A stretch of 64,000 nucleotides of DNA from positions 54,202 to 118,201 of the forward strand of contig CANCVB010000005.1 in assembly GCA_947381415.1 (NCBI GenBank), read 5' to 3'. This DNA comes from Burkholderiales bacterium. GTDB lineage: Bacteria; Pseudomonadota; Gammaproteobacteria; Burkholderiales; Burkholderiaceae_C. The notes beneath the pieces are model-generated. The model saw nothing but the letters and a program-made list of their open reading frames with translations, had not been told where the DNA came from and made no database searches. This document shows positions 1 to 11,976 of the stretch, in pieces. Positions within the stretch are counted from its first letter, which is position 1. Each line of letters begins with the position of its first letter. A program made the translations under genes and the position numbers.

Positions 1-45
1 GGGCCCTCCGCCGACCACCACCACGTCATAGGTCAAGTTTTGCAT
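1..45 (-). CDS. bchP: Geranylgeranyl-diphosphate reductase BchP, N-terminal fragment
   Basis: Only the first 15 codons are inside the window; the gene continues past the left edge. They read MQNLTYDVVVVGGGP, the start of an FAD-binding Rossmann fold (V-G-G-G-P), as expected for the flavoprotein that reduces the geranylgeranyl tail of bacteriochlorophyll to phytyl. An AGGAG lies about 7 bases upstream of the ATG. The start overlaps the end of bchG by 20 bases, the usual bchG-bchP coupling. The call rests mainly on position after bchG and the dinucleotide-binding start; any FAD oxidoreductase would begin this way. Confidence 0.75.
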   Translation of the reverse strand, partial: MQNLTYDVVVVGGGP

Positions 46-997
46 GCGCGTGCTCCTGAGAGGATTGGGCTATAGAAAAGGGAATGGCGTACGTCTGCGA
101 CACCAGAATGTGTTGGGGGGCGTTGCGCCAAGCGAAAGCGCTCACCATCATGCCGGCGACCAGCAATGGCACGCCGAAGGCACTCAGATGCAAAGCGCGA
201 CCCACGGGGTCCCGCATGAATCGCATCATCAAAGGCGTCTGCGCGTAAATCAACAACAACACCGCCACCGCGTAGGGCAACAAACCCCATGACAGCAACA
301 AAGCCACCACGACAAACTGCGGCAGCAACATGACCCAACAAGCCGTGCCTGCTGCGCCTTTGACGCCGAGCTGCACCGGCAGTGACCACACACCCATTTG
401 CCGATCACCCTCGATGGCTTTGAAGTCATTCAAGGTCATGATGCCGTGTGCCGCCAAGCTATAGAGCAAGGCCAATGTCAGGATGTGGGCGTCTGGCATG
501 GCGCCGCCAAGCATGACTGCCGCGCCAGTGATCCACGCCAGGCCCTCATAGCTGAGGGCGCAAGCCGCGTTGCCAATCCAGCCGTCTTGTTTGAAGCGAA
601 ACGGGGGAGCGCTGTAGGCCCATGCCAAAGCCAGCGCCAGCAAAGTTGCGCGAAACGCCCATGTACCCAACTGCCACGCCCACAGCATGGACAACAAGGT
701 CCAAACGATGGCGATGTACAAGCCCCAGCGCCCAGGTATTCGCCCCGAGGGAATGGGTCGTTGGGGTTCGTTGATGGCGTCGACATGGCGGTCAAACCAG
801 TCGTTCACCGCTTGACTGCATGCGCAGACCATAGGGCCTGCCAACACCACGCCACTGAGGACCAAGGCCCAATGGTCGGCCAAGGACTGCCCCGAAGACA
901 CCGCGCCACAGGCAAACGCCCACATGGGCGGAAACCAGGTAACGGGCTTGAGAAGCTGTAAAACAGCAGAGGGTTGGGGAAGCGCCATACTTCCCAT
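26..997 (-). CDS. bchG: Bacteriochlorophyll a synthase (chlorophyll synthase) BchG
   Basis: A UbiA-family membrane prenyltransferase of 323 residues that esterifies bacteriochlorophyllide a with geranylgeranyl or phytyl diphosphate, the last biosynthetic step before tail reduction by BchP. The first prenyl-diphosphate/Mg motif NDWFDRHVD is at residues 65-73 and the second Asp-rich motif NDFKAIEGD at about 190-198, with many hydrophobic helices between and after. The ATG at 997 is used here; an in-frame ATG at 988 is also possible. Its promoter region, between the ppsR stop and 997, holds a PpsR half-site array at 1005-1036 and a CCTAGGG box at 1050-1062, so repression by PpsR in air is likely. 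Confidence 0.95.
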   Translation of the reverse strand: MGSMALPQPSAVLQLLKPVTWFPPMWAFACGAVSSGQSLADHWALVLSGVVLAGPMVCACSQAVNDWFDRHVDAINEPQRPIPSGRIPGRWGLYIAIVWTLLSMLWAWQLGTWAFRATLLALALAWAYSAPPFRFKQDGWIGNAACALSYEGLAWITGAAVMLGGAMPDAHILTLALLYSLAAHGIMTLNDFKAIEGDRQMGVWSLPVQLGVKGAAGTACWVMLLPQFVVVALLLSWGLLPYAVAVLLLIYAQTPLMMRFMRDPVGRALHLSAFGVPLLVAGMMVSAFAWRNAPQHILVSQTYAIPFSIAQSSQEHAHAKLDL

Positions 998-1004
998 TTT
1001 TCAT

Positions 1005-1036
1005 TTGACAGAAATAAATGTCAATCTAAGTTGACG
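1005..1036. promoter_or_regulatory. PpsR/CrtJ half-site array upstream of bchG
   Basis: On the + strand the sequence reads TTGACA, 8 bases, TGTCAA, 6 bases, TTGACG. The right-hand pair (1019-1036) fits the PpsR/CrtJ operator TGTC-N10-GACA with one mismatch in the last base. The left TTGACA forms a second, inverted arrangement (TGACA-N8-TGTCA) with the middle half-site. The array starts 8 bases from the bchG ATG, so bound protein would block bchG expression. The same geometry recurs at bchC and crtE. The regulator itself is encoded next door. Confidence 0.8.
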
Positions 1037-1049
1037 CTTTTTGAGGTCG

Positions 1050-1062
1050 ACCTAGGGTTTAC
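1050..1062. promoter_or_regulatory. CCTAGGG box (ACCTAGGGTTTAC) upstream of bchG
   Basis: This 13-base element sits 13 bases beyond the PpsR array and overlaps the ppsR stop codon. In the bchG direction it reads GTAAACCCTAGGT. Near-identical copies stand beside the other three PpsR regions of the window. Its function is unknown to me; an activator site or part of the promoter are both possible. Confidence 0.6.
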
Positions 1063-2447
1063 TCTGACTCATCTTCGGCAACCATGCCATAGCGGTGCAA
1101 CTTCACATACAAACTCTGGCGCGACAAGCCCAGCATTTCCGCCGCAGAGGCCCGGTTGTTTTGGGTCAACTCCAAAGCGGCCTGGATACACATGCGCTCG
1201 ATCATGGTGCTGGTTTCACCCACGATTTCTTTCATGGGCATGCGACCCACCAATTGCGACAACTGCGCCACTGAATCCGCCATGCCGCCACTGGCAGGCA
1301 GGCTGTCTCGGCTGCGGTTGCCCGAGAGTTCATGAAAGAAAAACCCGTAGGTGGGATCGTCACCGTTCAAGGTCACAGCAGAAATATCGACAGGAATCAG
1401 CACCCCGACCGAGCTGCGCAAATCGGTGGCAAAGCTACGCAGTGTGCGCATTTGGCGCAGATTGGTCAGCAACACACCCAGATCGACGCCGCCTCTGGCC
1501 AACCAGTCTTCCAAGCTGCGGTTGACCAACATGGTGTGCGAAGCCACACCCACCATGCTGCAAAACTCGGGGTTGCTGGCCAACACCGTGCCCAACCGAT
1601 CGGCCACCACAAAACCCATGGGCGCCTGGTCCAGTGCATGGTGGAACCAGTGCATGACAGGTTGCTCGGTTTGGCTGGTTTGCTGCACGCTCAAAGCCTG
1701 TAAACGCAACAGGTATTGCGGCCCACCCTCTTGCACAAACACCGATGCATGCAAATTGCAATCTCGGTCTGCCTTGAGGTAACGCACCCGCGCGGACTCC
1801 ATGCGTCCCGTGGTTTGCGCTTGTCGCAGCAATACATCTAATGCTTCGCGCTTGGCCGGATCGAACAATTGCGCCACATCTGTGCCAGGCAATTTGCGAT
1901 TGAGGTCTTTGAACAGCAACTGTGCTGCGTTATTGGCCTCCATGACACGGCGTTGCGCCACATCCACCACCATCATCGGGTCCGCCACCGATTCAAACAG
2001 CAAACGGTAACGCGCCTCCATGTGACGCAAGCGCAAAAAGTCGCGCTCCATGGATTGGTGCGCTTCGACCAAGCGGCTTTGCATTTGCGACACGTTGCTT
2101 AAATCACGGCCAAACAACCACACGGTGTTGTCTTTGGCTTGGGTCAACAAACTCACCTGCAAAGGCAGGTCTTGGCCTTGGGCCGAGAGGAAATTCAGGT
2201 GGCGCCACACGGGCGCATCCGACTTCCCGATCAAGTCCCAAATCGACTTGAATTTCTCTTGGCTGTCAAAACTGATGAATTCCTGCAGGGGTTTACCCGT
2301 CCACTCGCCAAGCTTGAGGGATTGCAAATCTTTGCCAAAAACAGAGACCTCTACAACCTGGGCTTGCGCATCCAAGACCATGAGGACGTCAACCATGGCT
2401 GGCAGTAGCTGCTGTAAATGCAAGGGGGTAAGTTCAGGTGTATTCAA
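1059..2447 (-). CDS. ppsR: PpsR/CrtJ redox-responsive repressor of photosynthesis genes
   Basis: A 462-residue regulator with successive PAS domains (about residues 15-130, 140-260 and 265-390) joined by a helical linker, ending in a Fis-type helix-turn-helix (AAEMLGLSRQSLYVKLHRYG, about 435-455). This is the architecture of PpsR/CrtJ, which binds TGTC-N10-GACA and represses bch, crt and antenna genes in air. A Cys in ERMCIQAALEL just before the helix-turn-helix matches the redox-active Cys near the DNA-binding domain of CrtJ. The gene lies between ppaA and bchG, as in many photosynthesis clusters. In some Betaproteobacteria PpsR also activates certain genes, so the direction of regulation at each site here is open. 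Confidence 0.95.
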   Translation of the reverse strand: MNTPELTPLHLQQLLPAMVDVLMVLDAQAQVVEVSVFGKDLQSLKLGEWTGKPLQEFISFDSQEKFKSIWDLIGKSDAPVWRHLNFLSAQGQDLPLQVSLLTQAKDNTVWLFGRDLSNVSQMQSRLVEAHQSMERDFLRLRHMEARYRLLFESVADPMMVVDVAQRRVMEANNAAQLLFKDLNRKLPGTDVAQLFDPAKREALDVLLRQAQTTGRMESARVRYLKADRDCNLHASVFVQEGGPQYLLRLQALSVQQTSQTEQPVMHWFHHALDQAPMGFVVADRLGTVLASNPEFCSMVGVASHTMLVNRSLEDWLARGGVDLGVLLTNLRQMRTLRSFATDLRSSVGVLIPVDISAVTLNGDDPTYGFFFHELSGNRSRDSLPASGGMADSVAQLSQLVGRMPMKEIVGETSTMIERMCIQAALELTQNNRASAAEMLGLSRQSLYVKLHRYGMVAEDESE

Positions 2448-2574
2448 GATGATCAGAAGGCTTTAATGCTTTACATGTGGAATGGTGAACAGCGCCAAAC
2501 CTTCTGGCAAACACAGAGACACAGAGTGACAAGACGCGCGTATTCTATGCCGATGCTTACGCGAGACTGAAACA

Positions 2575-3384
2575 TCACCCAACCGCCAACTCTGAAGTTT
2601 TTCCCTGCTTCTTACGTGTTTGTTCAACCTGTTGCATGGCCATCAACTGCGCTTGGTCCGCATGCATGCTCGAGAAATCAGCGCCCAACCATTGGGCCAA
2701 ATGGGGGTGTTTGAGCAGCAAGGGGCCGCCCACCATCACCAACAATGCGGCGTTACTGGACGCTTGCCGCAGTGTGGCAATCAGTTGCTTTACATAGCCC
2801 ATCCGCCGCTCATCGGACACAGAAATGCCCACCACATCGACAGCGCTGGATTGCACGGCGGTGAGCATATCGGCCTCGCGCCAAGTCGAACTGCCCAATA
2901 CCTGCCAACCATAGCGCTTGAAATACTGCGACAAAATCAGCAAACCCAGCGAGTGTTGCGATTGGGGCGTATTCACCAACAAGGCCACATGGTTGGCTGG
3001 CACCGCCGATTTGGGGCCCGACAAAACGAACTCGGGACTCAGGTAATAGACCAATTCTTGCAAGCGGTAACTGGCTTGGGTGACCGCGACAAAGTCGATC
3101 TCATCTTGGGCCCACCAATCATGAAACAGCCGCGCAGCATTGGGAATGGTTTGCAAAAACAAGGTCTCTAAACCAATGCCTTGTTCAAACATGTTCAAGA
3201 CACAGTTTTCAACCACGCGCGGCTCGCGCGACAAACAAGCCTTGGCCAAGCGCTGACTTTGCAGCAAAACCATATCGCGATCCAAGGGCTCAAGCGCCGA
3301 ATGGTGCAGCAATTGCGGGATCACAAGCTGTCTCAGCGCCATGTGTATGGGCGCAAACATCGCTTGCCTTTGTTGGGAATTCAT
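2575..3384 (-). CDS. ppaA: PpaA/AerR antirepressor with B12-binding domain
   Basis: A 269-residue protein with a helical N-terminal half and a C-terminal cobalamin-binding Rossmann domain (about residues 125-245: VALLVNTPQSQHSLG, then DVVGISVSDERRMG and VMVGGP). The His in QSQHSLG is in the region where AerR/PpaA ligates cobalamin. Proteins of this family bind PpsR/CrtJ and relieve repression, linking light and vitamin B12 to photosynthesis gene expression. It is transcribed leftward ahead of ppsR, with 127 bases between. Its upstream region is shared with the divergent bchF and contains two PpsR-type sites and a CCTAGGG box. Confidence 0.92.
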   Translation of the reverse strand: MNSQQRQAMFAPIHMALRQLVIPQLLHHSALEPLDRDMVLLQSQRLAKACLSREPRVVENCVLNMFEQGIGLETLFLQTIPNAARLFHDWWAQDEIDFVAVTQASYRLQELVYYLSPEFVLSGPKSAVPANHVALLVNTPQSQHSLGLLILSQYFKRYGWQVLGSSTWREADMLTAVQSSAVDVVGISVSDERRMGYVKQLIATLRQASSNAALLVMVGGPLLLKHPHLAQWLGADFSSMHADQAQLMAMQQVEQTRKKQGKTSELAVG

Positions 3385-3433
3385 GTCGTTTATCTCGCCC
3401 TGGAATGGTCACAGCATGCAAAAGTTGTCCAAG

Positions 3434-3451
3434 TGTCATATTTTTTGGACA
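3434..3451. promoter_or_regulatory. PpsR/CrtJ operator, ppaA side of the ppaA-bchF region
   Basis: TGTC-ATATTTTTTG-GACA is a perfect match to the TGTC-N10-GACA operator. It lies 49 bases upstream of the ppaA ATG and 7 bases from the CCTAGGG box. Confidence 0.85.
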
Positions 3452-3457
3452 CATTTA

Positions 3458-3470
3458 CCCTAGGGAAAAC
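3458..3470. promoter_or_regulatory. CCTAGGG box between ppaA and bchF
   Basis: CCCTAGGGAAAAC, the most symmetric copy of the box: with flanking bases it reads TTTACCCTAGGGAAAA. It lies between two PpsR-type sites in the divergent promoter region, so it could serve either gene. See the matching boxes at 1050, 52160 and 54366. Confidence 0.6.
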
Positions 3471-3494
3471 CCCATGACTGTCACTATTAAATAA

Positions 3495-3512
3495 CGTCAA
3501 TTTAAGTTGACA
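3495..3512. promoter_or_regulatory. PpsR/CrtJ operator upstream of bchF
   Basis: CGTC-AATTTAAGTT-GACA fits the PpsR operator with one mismatch in the first base and is nearly the same sequence as the core at 1019-1036. It is 52 bases upstream of the bchF ATG, in the promoter of the long bchF-to-crtB unit. Confidence 0.8.
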
Positions 3513-3564
3513 CTATGCGCTTAGGCCTCTAAAGTTAATCGACTTTGAAAAGAACCCTGCAACC

Positions 3565-5354
<1,790 letters not shown>

Positions 5355-5364
5355 GGCACACACC

Positions 5365-6978
5365 ATGCAACTCACCCTCTGGACATACGAAGGACCGCCA
5401 CACATAGGCGCAATGCGTGTGGCCACGGCCATGACCGATGTGCACTATGTGTTGCACGCCCCGCAGGGCGACACCTACGCCGATTTGTTGTTCACCATGA
5501 TCGAGCGTTTGCCCCGCCGTCCACCCGTCACCTACACCACCTTCCAAGCGCGCGATTTGGGCGGCGACACCGCCGAGTTGTTCAAAACCGCCGCACGTGA
5601 AGCCAACGAACGCTTCAAACCCAAGGCCATGCTGGTAGGGGCTTCTTGCACCGCCGAGCTGATCCAAGACGACCCAGGCGGTTTGGCGCTGGCCTTGAAC
5701 CTGCCTATACCTGTTGTGCCGCTGGAGTTGCCCGCTTATCAGCGCAAAGAAAACTGGGGTGCCTCGGAAACTTTTTACCACTTGGTGCGCGCCTTGGTGC
5801 CCCCAGGCAACACACGCACACCGCTGGCCGGTCGCACGCCAAGCTGCAATATTTTGGGTCCCACCGCTTTGGGCTTTCGCCACCGCGACGATGTCAAAGA
5901 AATTCAGTCACTCCTGCAAGAGCTGGGTATCCAAGTCAATGTGGTTGCGCCTTTGAACGCCAGCGTTGCCGATGTCAGACGTTTGGGGGAGGCGGATTTC
6001 AACGTGGTGCTCTATCCCGAACTGGCGCGCACAACCGCCCAATGGTTGCAACGCCAATGCGCGCAACCCTTTACCCAAACCATTCCCTACGGCGTCAACG
6101 GCACCCTGGATTTCATTGAAGAAGTGCGCACACTCGCAGGCTTGAACGGCAGCGGCAAAACCCTGGCGGACTACCGTCAAGACTCGCGCGCCAAGTGGTA
6201 TGCCAAATCGGTGGACTCGACCTACCTGACAGGCAAACGGGTGTTTGTGTTTGGTGACGCCACCCATGCCATCGCCGCCGCGCGCGTGGCGCACCAAGAA
6301 ATGGGCTTTGAAGTGGTGGGCTTGGGCACTTACAGCCGTGAGTTCGCGCGCGAGGTACGTGACGCAGCCAAGCTGTATGGCATCGAAGCCTTGATCACCG
6401 ACGACTATTTGGAAGTGGAAGACGCCGTCAAAGCCATGCACCCCGAGTTGCTCTTGGGTACCCAAATGGAGCGCCACATTGCCAAGCGCTTGGGCGTGCC
6501 CTGTGCGGTCATTTCTGCGCCCATGCATGTACAAGATTTTCCTGCGCGTTACGCGCCGCAAATGGGTTTTGAGGGTGCGAATGTTTTGTTCGACACCTGG
6601 GTACACCCATTGATGATGGGGCTGGAAGAACACCTCTTGGGCATGTTCCGTGAAGACTTTGAATTCCATGACGGCGCAGCGCCTTCGCATCTTGGTTCAG
6701 GCCATGGCGCGCCAGCCAAAGCAGCGGTGCCCGTCGTTGAACCGCTCGCGCACAACACGGGCCACATTGAGTTGCCATCCCCGACCACTGTCGGCGCTGA
6801 AACCGTTGCCAGCAACGAAAGCAGTTGGGCGCCGGAAGCTGAGAAAGAACTCAAAAAAATCCCATTTTTTGTACGTGGCAAAGCGCGTCGCAACACCGAA
6901 ATTTTCGCCCGTGAGCGCGGTGTTGCGCGCATCACGGTGGAAACCATGTACGAAGCCAAGGCTCATTTCAGCCGCTGA
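5365..6978 (+). CDS. bchB: Light-independent protochlorophyllide reductase subunit BchB
   Basis: This 537-residue subunit completes the NB component. Asp36 (APQGD) is in the position of the unusual aspartate ligand to the NB cluster. The C-terminal segment, about residues 490-535 ([18 protein letters not shown]), is the conserved BchB tail. The ATG at 5365 follows the bchN stop by 10 bases. Downstream, bchL begins only 21 bases after the stop; bchH, which sits here in many purple bacteria, is absent. Confidence 0.96.
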   Translation: MQLTLWTYEGPPHIGAMRVATAMTDVHYVLHAPQGDTYADLLFTMIERLPRRPPVTYTTFQARDLGGDTAELFKTAAREANERFKPKAMLVGASCTAELIQDDPGGLALALNLPIPVVPLELPAYQRKENWGASETFYHLVRALVPPGNTRTPLAGRTPSCNILGPTALGFRHRDDVKEIQSLLQELGIQVNVVAPLNASVADVRRLGEADFNVVLYPELARTTAQWLQRQCAQPFTQTIPYGVNGTLDFIEEVRTLAGLNGSGKTLADYRQDSRAKWYAKSVDSTYLTGKRVFVFGDATHAIAAARVAHQEMGFEVVGLGTYSREFAREVRDAAKLYGIEALITDDYLEVEDAVKAMHPELLLGTQMERHIAKRLGVPCAVISAPMHVQDFPARYAPQMGFEGANVLFDTWVHPLMMGLEEHLLGMFREDFEFHDGAAPSHLGSGHGAPAKAAVPVVEPLAHNTGHIELPSPTTVGAETVASNESSWAPEAEKELKKIPFFVRGKARRNTEIFARERGVARITVETMYEAKAHFSR

Positions 6979-7911
<933 letters not shown>

Positions 7912-7912
7912 G

Positions 7913-8638
7913 ATGAACCAAGCCAGTTATGTCGCACGGCGCGGCGAGATCGAGCATTACTTTGATCGCACCGCCGCCAAAGCTTGGGAGGTGCTGACCT
8001 CCAACGCACCCGTGGGCCGCATCCGCGCCACCGTGCGCCGTGGCCGCGATGCAATGCGCCACACCTTGTTGTCGTGGCTGCCCGAGGACATGCGCGGCCT
8101 GCGCTTGCTCGACGCCGGTTGCGGCACTGGTGCTTTGGCCCAAGAGGCCATGCGGCGTGGCGCACAGGTGCTGGCCATCGACCTCTCGCCCACCTTGGTC
8201 AACTTGGCCCGCGAGCGCCATGCGCAAGACCTGCTCACCGACCCCACGCTCAGCGCCAAAGGCGGCAGCATCACGTTTTTGGCGGGTGATATGTTGTCTG
8301 CCGAGCATGGCGAGTTCGACCATGTGGTGTGCATGGACTCGCTCATTCACTACGACACCCCAACCATTGCCAATGCGGTAGAGGCCTTGACACAACGCAC
8401 TCGCGGCTCAGTGCTGTTCACCTTTGCGCCGCACTCACCGTTGCTGGCGGTGGCCCATGCCATGGGCCGCTTGTTCCCGCGCAGCGACCGCTCACCGCAG
8501 TTGGCACCGACCCGCAAAACCACTTTGCATGTGTACATCGAACGCGCGGTGCGCGAACACGGCTGGCGTCCTGGCCGCATGCAGCGCGTCTCCAGTGGTT
8601 TTTACACTTCACAAGCCTGGGAGTGGAAGCGCACATGA
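7913..8638 (+). CDS. bchM: Mg-protoporphyrin IX O-methyltransferase BchM
   Basis: A 241-residue class I SAM methyltransferase with the glycine motif LLDAGCGTGALAQEA near residue 64 and the C-terminal part typical of BchM. It methylates the C13 propionate of Mg-protoporphyrin IX, giving the substrate of AcsF, encoded 3.3 kb downstream. The start at 7913 is just after the bchL stop and gives the family N-terminus (NQASYVARRGEIEHYFD). Its stop overlaps the lhaA start as ATGA. Confidence 0.95.
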   Translation: MNQASYVARRGEIEHYFDRTAAKAWEVLTSNAPVGRIRATVRRGRDAMRHTLLSWLPEDMRGLRLLDAGCGTGALAQEAMRRGAQVLAIDLSPTLVNLARERHAQDLLTDPTLSAKGGSITFLAGDMLSAEHGEFDHVVCMDSLIHYDTPTIANAVEALTQRTRGSVLFTFAPHSPLLAVAHAMGRLFPRSDRSPQLAPTRKTTLHVYIERAVREHGWRPGRMQRVSSGFYTSQAWEWKRT

Positions 8639-10053
8639 AGCTGTCTTTTCGTCCTCCCGCATGGGTCAAATCCATCATGCTGCAGTACGTGCCGTTTGCC
8701 GATGCGGCATCGAGCGAACTGCCATTGGGGAGGATGTTTCGACTGGCCATGTTTCAGCTTTCTATCGGTTTAACCATGGCCCTGTTGGTCGGCACCTTGA
8801 ACCGGGTCATGATTGTGGAGTTGGAGATTCCCGCCGCATGGGTGGCAATTTCAGTGGCCTTGCCCTTGGTGTTTGCGCCCCTGCGTGCCTTGATTGGCTA
8901 CCGCAGCGACACCCACCCTTCAGCCTTGGGGTTGCGTCGCATTCCATACATGTGGATGGGCAGTTTGCTGATGTTTGGTGGTTTGGCCATCATGCCGTTT
9001 GCCTTGATGAACCTGAGCGAACCGCGCGAAGGCTATGTATGGGTGGGTCGCATAGGCGCGATCTTGGCATTCTTGGTGGTCGGTGCAGGCATGCAAATCA
9101 CCCAAACCGCGGGCTTGGCCTTGGCTACCGATGTCGCGCCCGAAGACAAACGGCCCCGCGTGGTGGCTTTGCTCTACGCCATGCTGTTGGTCGGCCTGAT
9201 CTTGGGCAGCACCCTGCTGAGCGTGAGCTTGGTGAATTTCTCTCCGCTACGTTTGATCCAAGTGGTACAGGGCTGTGCCAGTCTGGTTATCTTCATCAAC
9301 CTGATTTCATTGTGGAAACAAGAGGCACGCGGTGCCAGACGGGGTGCGCGTGAACCCGATGGGTTTTCCAACAATTGGCAAACACTGATGGCTGTGCCGC
9401 ACATGAAGCGTTTTTTATGGACTGTGGGTTTGGGCTCGGCGGCTTTCAGCATGCAAGACATCGTGCTTGAACCTTATGGCGGTCACGTTTTGGGATTGGG
9501 CGTAGGACTGACCAGCGGCCTGACGGCCTTGAGTGCAGGGGGCGCGCTCTTGGCCTTTGCGCTCTCGGCCCGCTTGCTGCGTTCGATCGATGCAGTGCGT
9601 TTGTCAGCCATCGGTGCACTCTTGGGTTTGCCCGCTTTTGCCTGTGTGATCTTTTCCGCCCCACTGGGTTCGGCAGTGATGTTTCAAGCAGGTGCCGCAC
9701 TGATTGGTTTTGGTGGTGGTTTGTTTTCGGTGGGCATGTTGTTGACCGCCATGGAGATGACACACGCAGAGCAATCCGGCATGGTCTTGGGTGCCTGGGG
9801 TGCGGTGCAAGCCACCGCCTCAGGCGTGGCCATGGCCTTGGGTGGTGTTGCCCGCGATGTGGTCGGGCAAATGGCGACACAGGGGCGTCTGGGTGAGGTA
9901 CTGGTCTCGGATGTCACTGGCTATAACTTTGTGTTTCAGACCGAGATGGTCATGATGTTTGTGGTGTTGGTGGCTTTGGGGCCCTTGGTCAGCCGTCGGC
10001 CGACATTGGCACCAAGGTCTGCAGGATTAGGGCTGGCAGAACTGCCAGGTTGA
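8635..10053 (+). CDS. lhaA: LhaA/PucC-family LH1 assembly factor
   Basis: A 472-residue membrane protein of the major facilitator fold with about 12 helices, belonging to the BCD/PucC family that helps assemble LH1. Its position before puhA is the standard place of lhaA. The conserved N-terminal region (PFADAASSELPLGRMFRLAMF) and GYRSDTHPSALG loop are present. The ATG overlaps the bchM stop as ATGA; longer in-frame starts lie within bchM. Confidence 0.93.
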   Translation: MKLSFRPPAWVKSIMLQYVPFADAASSELPLGRMFRLAMFQLSIGLTMALLVGTLNRVMIVELEIPAAWVAISVALPLVFAPLRALIGYRSDTHPSALGLRRIPYMWMGSLLMFGGLAIMPFALMNLSEPREGYVWVGRIGAILAFLVVGAGMQITQTAGLALATDVAPEDKRPRVVALLYAMLLVGLILGSTLLSVSLVNFSPLRLIQVVQGCASLVIFINLISLWKQEARGARRGAREPDGFSNNWQTLMAVPHMKRFLWTVGLGSAAFSMQDIVLEPYGGHVLGLGVGLTSGLTALSAGGALLAFALSARLLRSIDAVRLSAIGALLGLPAFACVIFSAPLGSAVMFQAGAALIGFGGGLFSVGMLLTAMEMTHAEQSGMVLGAWGAVQATASGVAMALGGVARDVVGQMATQGRLGEVLVSDVTGYNFVFQTEMVMMFVVLVALGPLVSRRPTLAPRSAGLGLAELPG

Positions 10054-10088
10054 TTGTTTTTGTTAGGCGCACTTCAAGGAGACTTGCC

Positions 10089-10850
10089 ATGGGAACAGGT
10101 GCTATTACCCAGTATGTTGACGTTGCACAAATCGTGCTGTACATGTTTTGGGCGTTTTTTGCGGGTTTGATTTATTACCTCTTGCGTGAAAACCACCGTG
10201 AGGGCTATCCCATGGACAACGGCCACTTGCAAGGTGGCCCTGTGCAAGTGGGTTGGCCCGTGCCTGAGCCCAAGGTTTTCAAACTCGCGGATGGTCGCGA
10301 AGTGTTGGCACCCGATGTCAACCGCGTCGATGGCACTTATTCTGCACAACCCACACACCGCTTTTTGGGTGCGCCTTTAGAGCCTGTGGGTGACCCTTTG
10401 TTGGCAGGTGTGGGCCCCGGTGGCTGGGCCGCACGCGCAGACACGCCCGACCTCTACCACGGCAACCACATCAAGATCGTGCCACTGCGCATCGCTGCCG
10501 ACCACGGCGTGATGTCGCCTGACGTCGATCCACGCGGCCTGCCTGTGTACGGCGCTGACAAGCAACTGGCGGGCACCGTCAAAGACTTGTGGATTGACCG
10601 CGCGGAATTGATGTTCCGCTATTTGGAGGTCAGCCTGAAGACGGGTGAAACCGTGCTCTTGCCCATGACCTTCTCGCGCATCAAGGCCAGTGGTGTGTTT
10701 GTGGGTGCCATCTTGGCCTCACAGTTTGGCAATGTCCCCAAAACCAAAAGCATGGAACAAATCACCTTGCTAGAGGAAGAAAAAATCACCGCCTATTACG
10801 GTGCTGGCACCTTGTACGCCACACCCGAACGTCAGGAGCCACTGTTTTGA
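10089..10850 (+). CDS. puhA: Photosynthetic reaction centre H subunit PuhA
   Basis: This 253-residue subunit has one N-terminal transmembrane helix (residues 10-33, VDVAQIVLYMFWAFFAGLIY) and a large cytoplasmic PRC-barrel domain. H caps the L-M core and shapes proton entry to the QB site. The start at 10089 is preceded by AAGGAG with a 7-base spacing. The stop overlaps a TTG start of puhB (TTGA). Confidence 0.96.
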   Translation: MGTGAITQYVDVAQIVLYMFWAFFAGLIYYLLRENHREGYPMDNGHLQGGPVQVGWPVPEPKVFKLADGREVLAPDVNRVDGTYSAQPTHRFLGAPLEPVGDPLLAGVGPGGWAARADTPDLYHGNHIKIVPLRIAADHGVMSPDVDPRGLPVYGADKQLAGTVKDLWIDRAELMFRYLEVSLKTGETVLLPMTFSRIKASGVFVGAILASQFGNVPKTKSMEQITLLEEEKITAYYGAGTLYATPERQEPLF

Positions 10851-11515
10851 ACATCAATCCGCACCACGAACACGAGTTTGAGGCAGCACCTGGGCTGCCT
10901 GAGCCCTTGCCCGCTGACGAACGTCTCTTGTGGCAAGGTGCACCGCAGTGGCGACACGTCGCTGTCCATGTTTTTCATGTTCGAACACTGGCTTGGTATT
11001 TTGCTGCCATGATGCTGTTGCAAGCCACTTACCTGCTGGGTGAACCCGAGCGAAATCTTTTCAAGCCCTTGTTGTTGAGCTTGGTCCTCAGCAGCTTGTC
11101 GCTGGGCATTCTCAGCCTGATGGCTTGGCTGACGGCGCGCACCGCGCTGTACACCTTGACCAATAAGCGCATGGTCATGCGCATCGGCGTGGTGTTGACA
11201 CTGACCTTCAATTTGCCACTGCGTATGTTGGCTGGCGCCTCGCTTAAAACCCACGCAGACGGTACGGGTGACATTGCCCTGAAGCTGGCGGGAAATGACC
11301 ACATCGCTTGGCTCAACCTGTGGCCCCATGCGCGCCCTTGGGCACTGCGTCACCCTGAACCCAGTTTGCGTTGCATACCCCACGTGGCCGCGGTGAGCGA
11401 ACGCCTCTTGCAAGCATGGCAAGCCGTCAATCCCCATGTGCCTGTGATGCTGGGTGATGTTGCCGCTACGCAAGTCAACCCCTTGTCAGTTCCTTCTTCA
11501 GAGCTAGCCACATGA
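10847..11515 (+). CDS. puhB: Reaction-centre assembly protein PuhB
   Basis: A 222-residue protein with two or three membrane segments (about residues 45-100) and a PH-like C-terminal region, as in PuhB, which aids reaction-centre assembly. The N-terminus GLPEPLPADERLLWQG is the family signature. No ATG is available before it. The start used is the TTG at 10847, which overlaps the puhA stop (TTGA), so translation is probably coupled. The stop overlaps the puhC ATG (ATGA). Confidence 0.9.
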   Translation: MNINPHHEHEFEAAPGLPEPLPADERLLWQGAPQWRHVAVHVFHVRTLAWYFAAMMLLQATYLLGEPERNLFKPLLLSLVLSSLSLGILSLMAWLTARTALYTLTNKRMVMRIGVVLTLTFNLPLRMLAGASLKTHADGTGDIALKLAGNDHIAWLNLWPHARPWALRHPEPSLRCIPHVAAVSERLLQAWQAVNPHVPVMLGDVAATQVNPLSVPSSELAT

Positions 11516-11973
11516 ATACCCTTGCCAACAATGGATTGCCCGGTCGCCATGCGTTAACCGGTTGGATATTTGTTGGCTTTTTATCCAGCGTGTTTTTGGT
11601 CGTTGCCTTGTTGCGTGGCCAAGGCATGGAAATTCCACAAGAGCACAACCCCATCAGTTGGCAACGTACCTTGCGTTTTGAGGACCGCCCGAATGGCGAT
11701 GTGGCGGTGATGGAGGGTCAGTCCCACACAGAGATCACACGCTACAGCGGCGAGCAAGGCTTTGTGCGAGGTATTTTGCGCACGCTCTCGCGCGAGCGCA
11801 TGCGCCGCGGCATCGGTTCAGGCCCAGCGTTTGAACTCATCGGCCACACCGATGGCCGCCTGACCTTGCTAGACCCCGCAACCGGACAACGTATCAATTT
11901 GGAATCTTTTGGACCAACCAACATGGCTTCATTTGCCAAGTTGCAACCCACGACGCAAGCCTCTCAGGAGTAA
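11512..11973 (+). CDS. puhC: Photosynthetic complex assembly protein PuhC
   Basis: A 153-residue protein with one N-terminal membrane segment (about residues 15-35) and a soluble domain. PuhC is needed for normal reaction-centre and LH1 levels. The family region RTLRFEDRPNGDVAV is present at about residues 52-67, followed by VRGILRTLSRERMRRG. It overlaps puhB by four bases and ends three bases before acsF. Confidence 0.9.
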   Translation: MNTLANNGLPGRHALTGWIFVGFLSSVFLVVALLRGQGMEIPQEHNPISWQRTLRFEDRPNGDVAVMEGQSHTEITRYSGEQGFVRGILRTLSRERMRRGIGSGPAFELIGHTDGRLTLLDPATGQRINLESFGPTNMASFAKLQPTTQASQE

Positions 11974-11976
11974 CCC

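Noticed and set aside
5908..6690. Long antisense frames opposite bch genes, for example 260 codons opposite bchB
   Set aside because: They are mirror frames of strongly conserved genes, with no family resemblance or ribosome-binding site.
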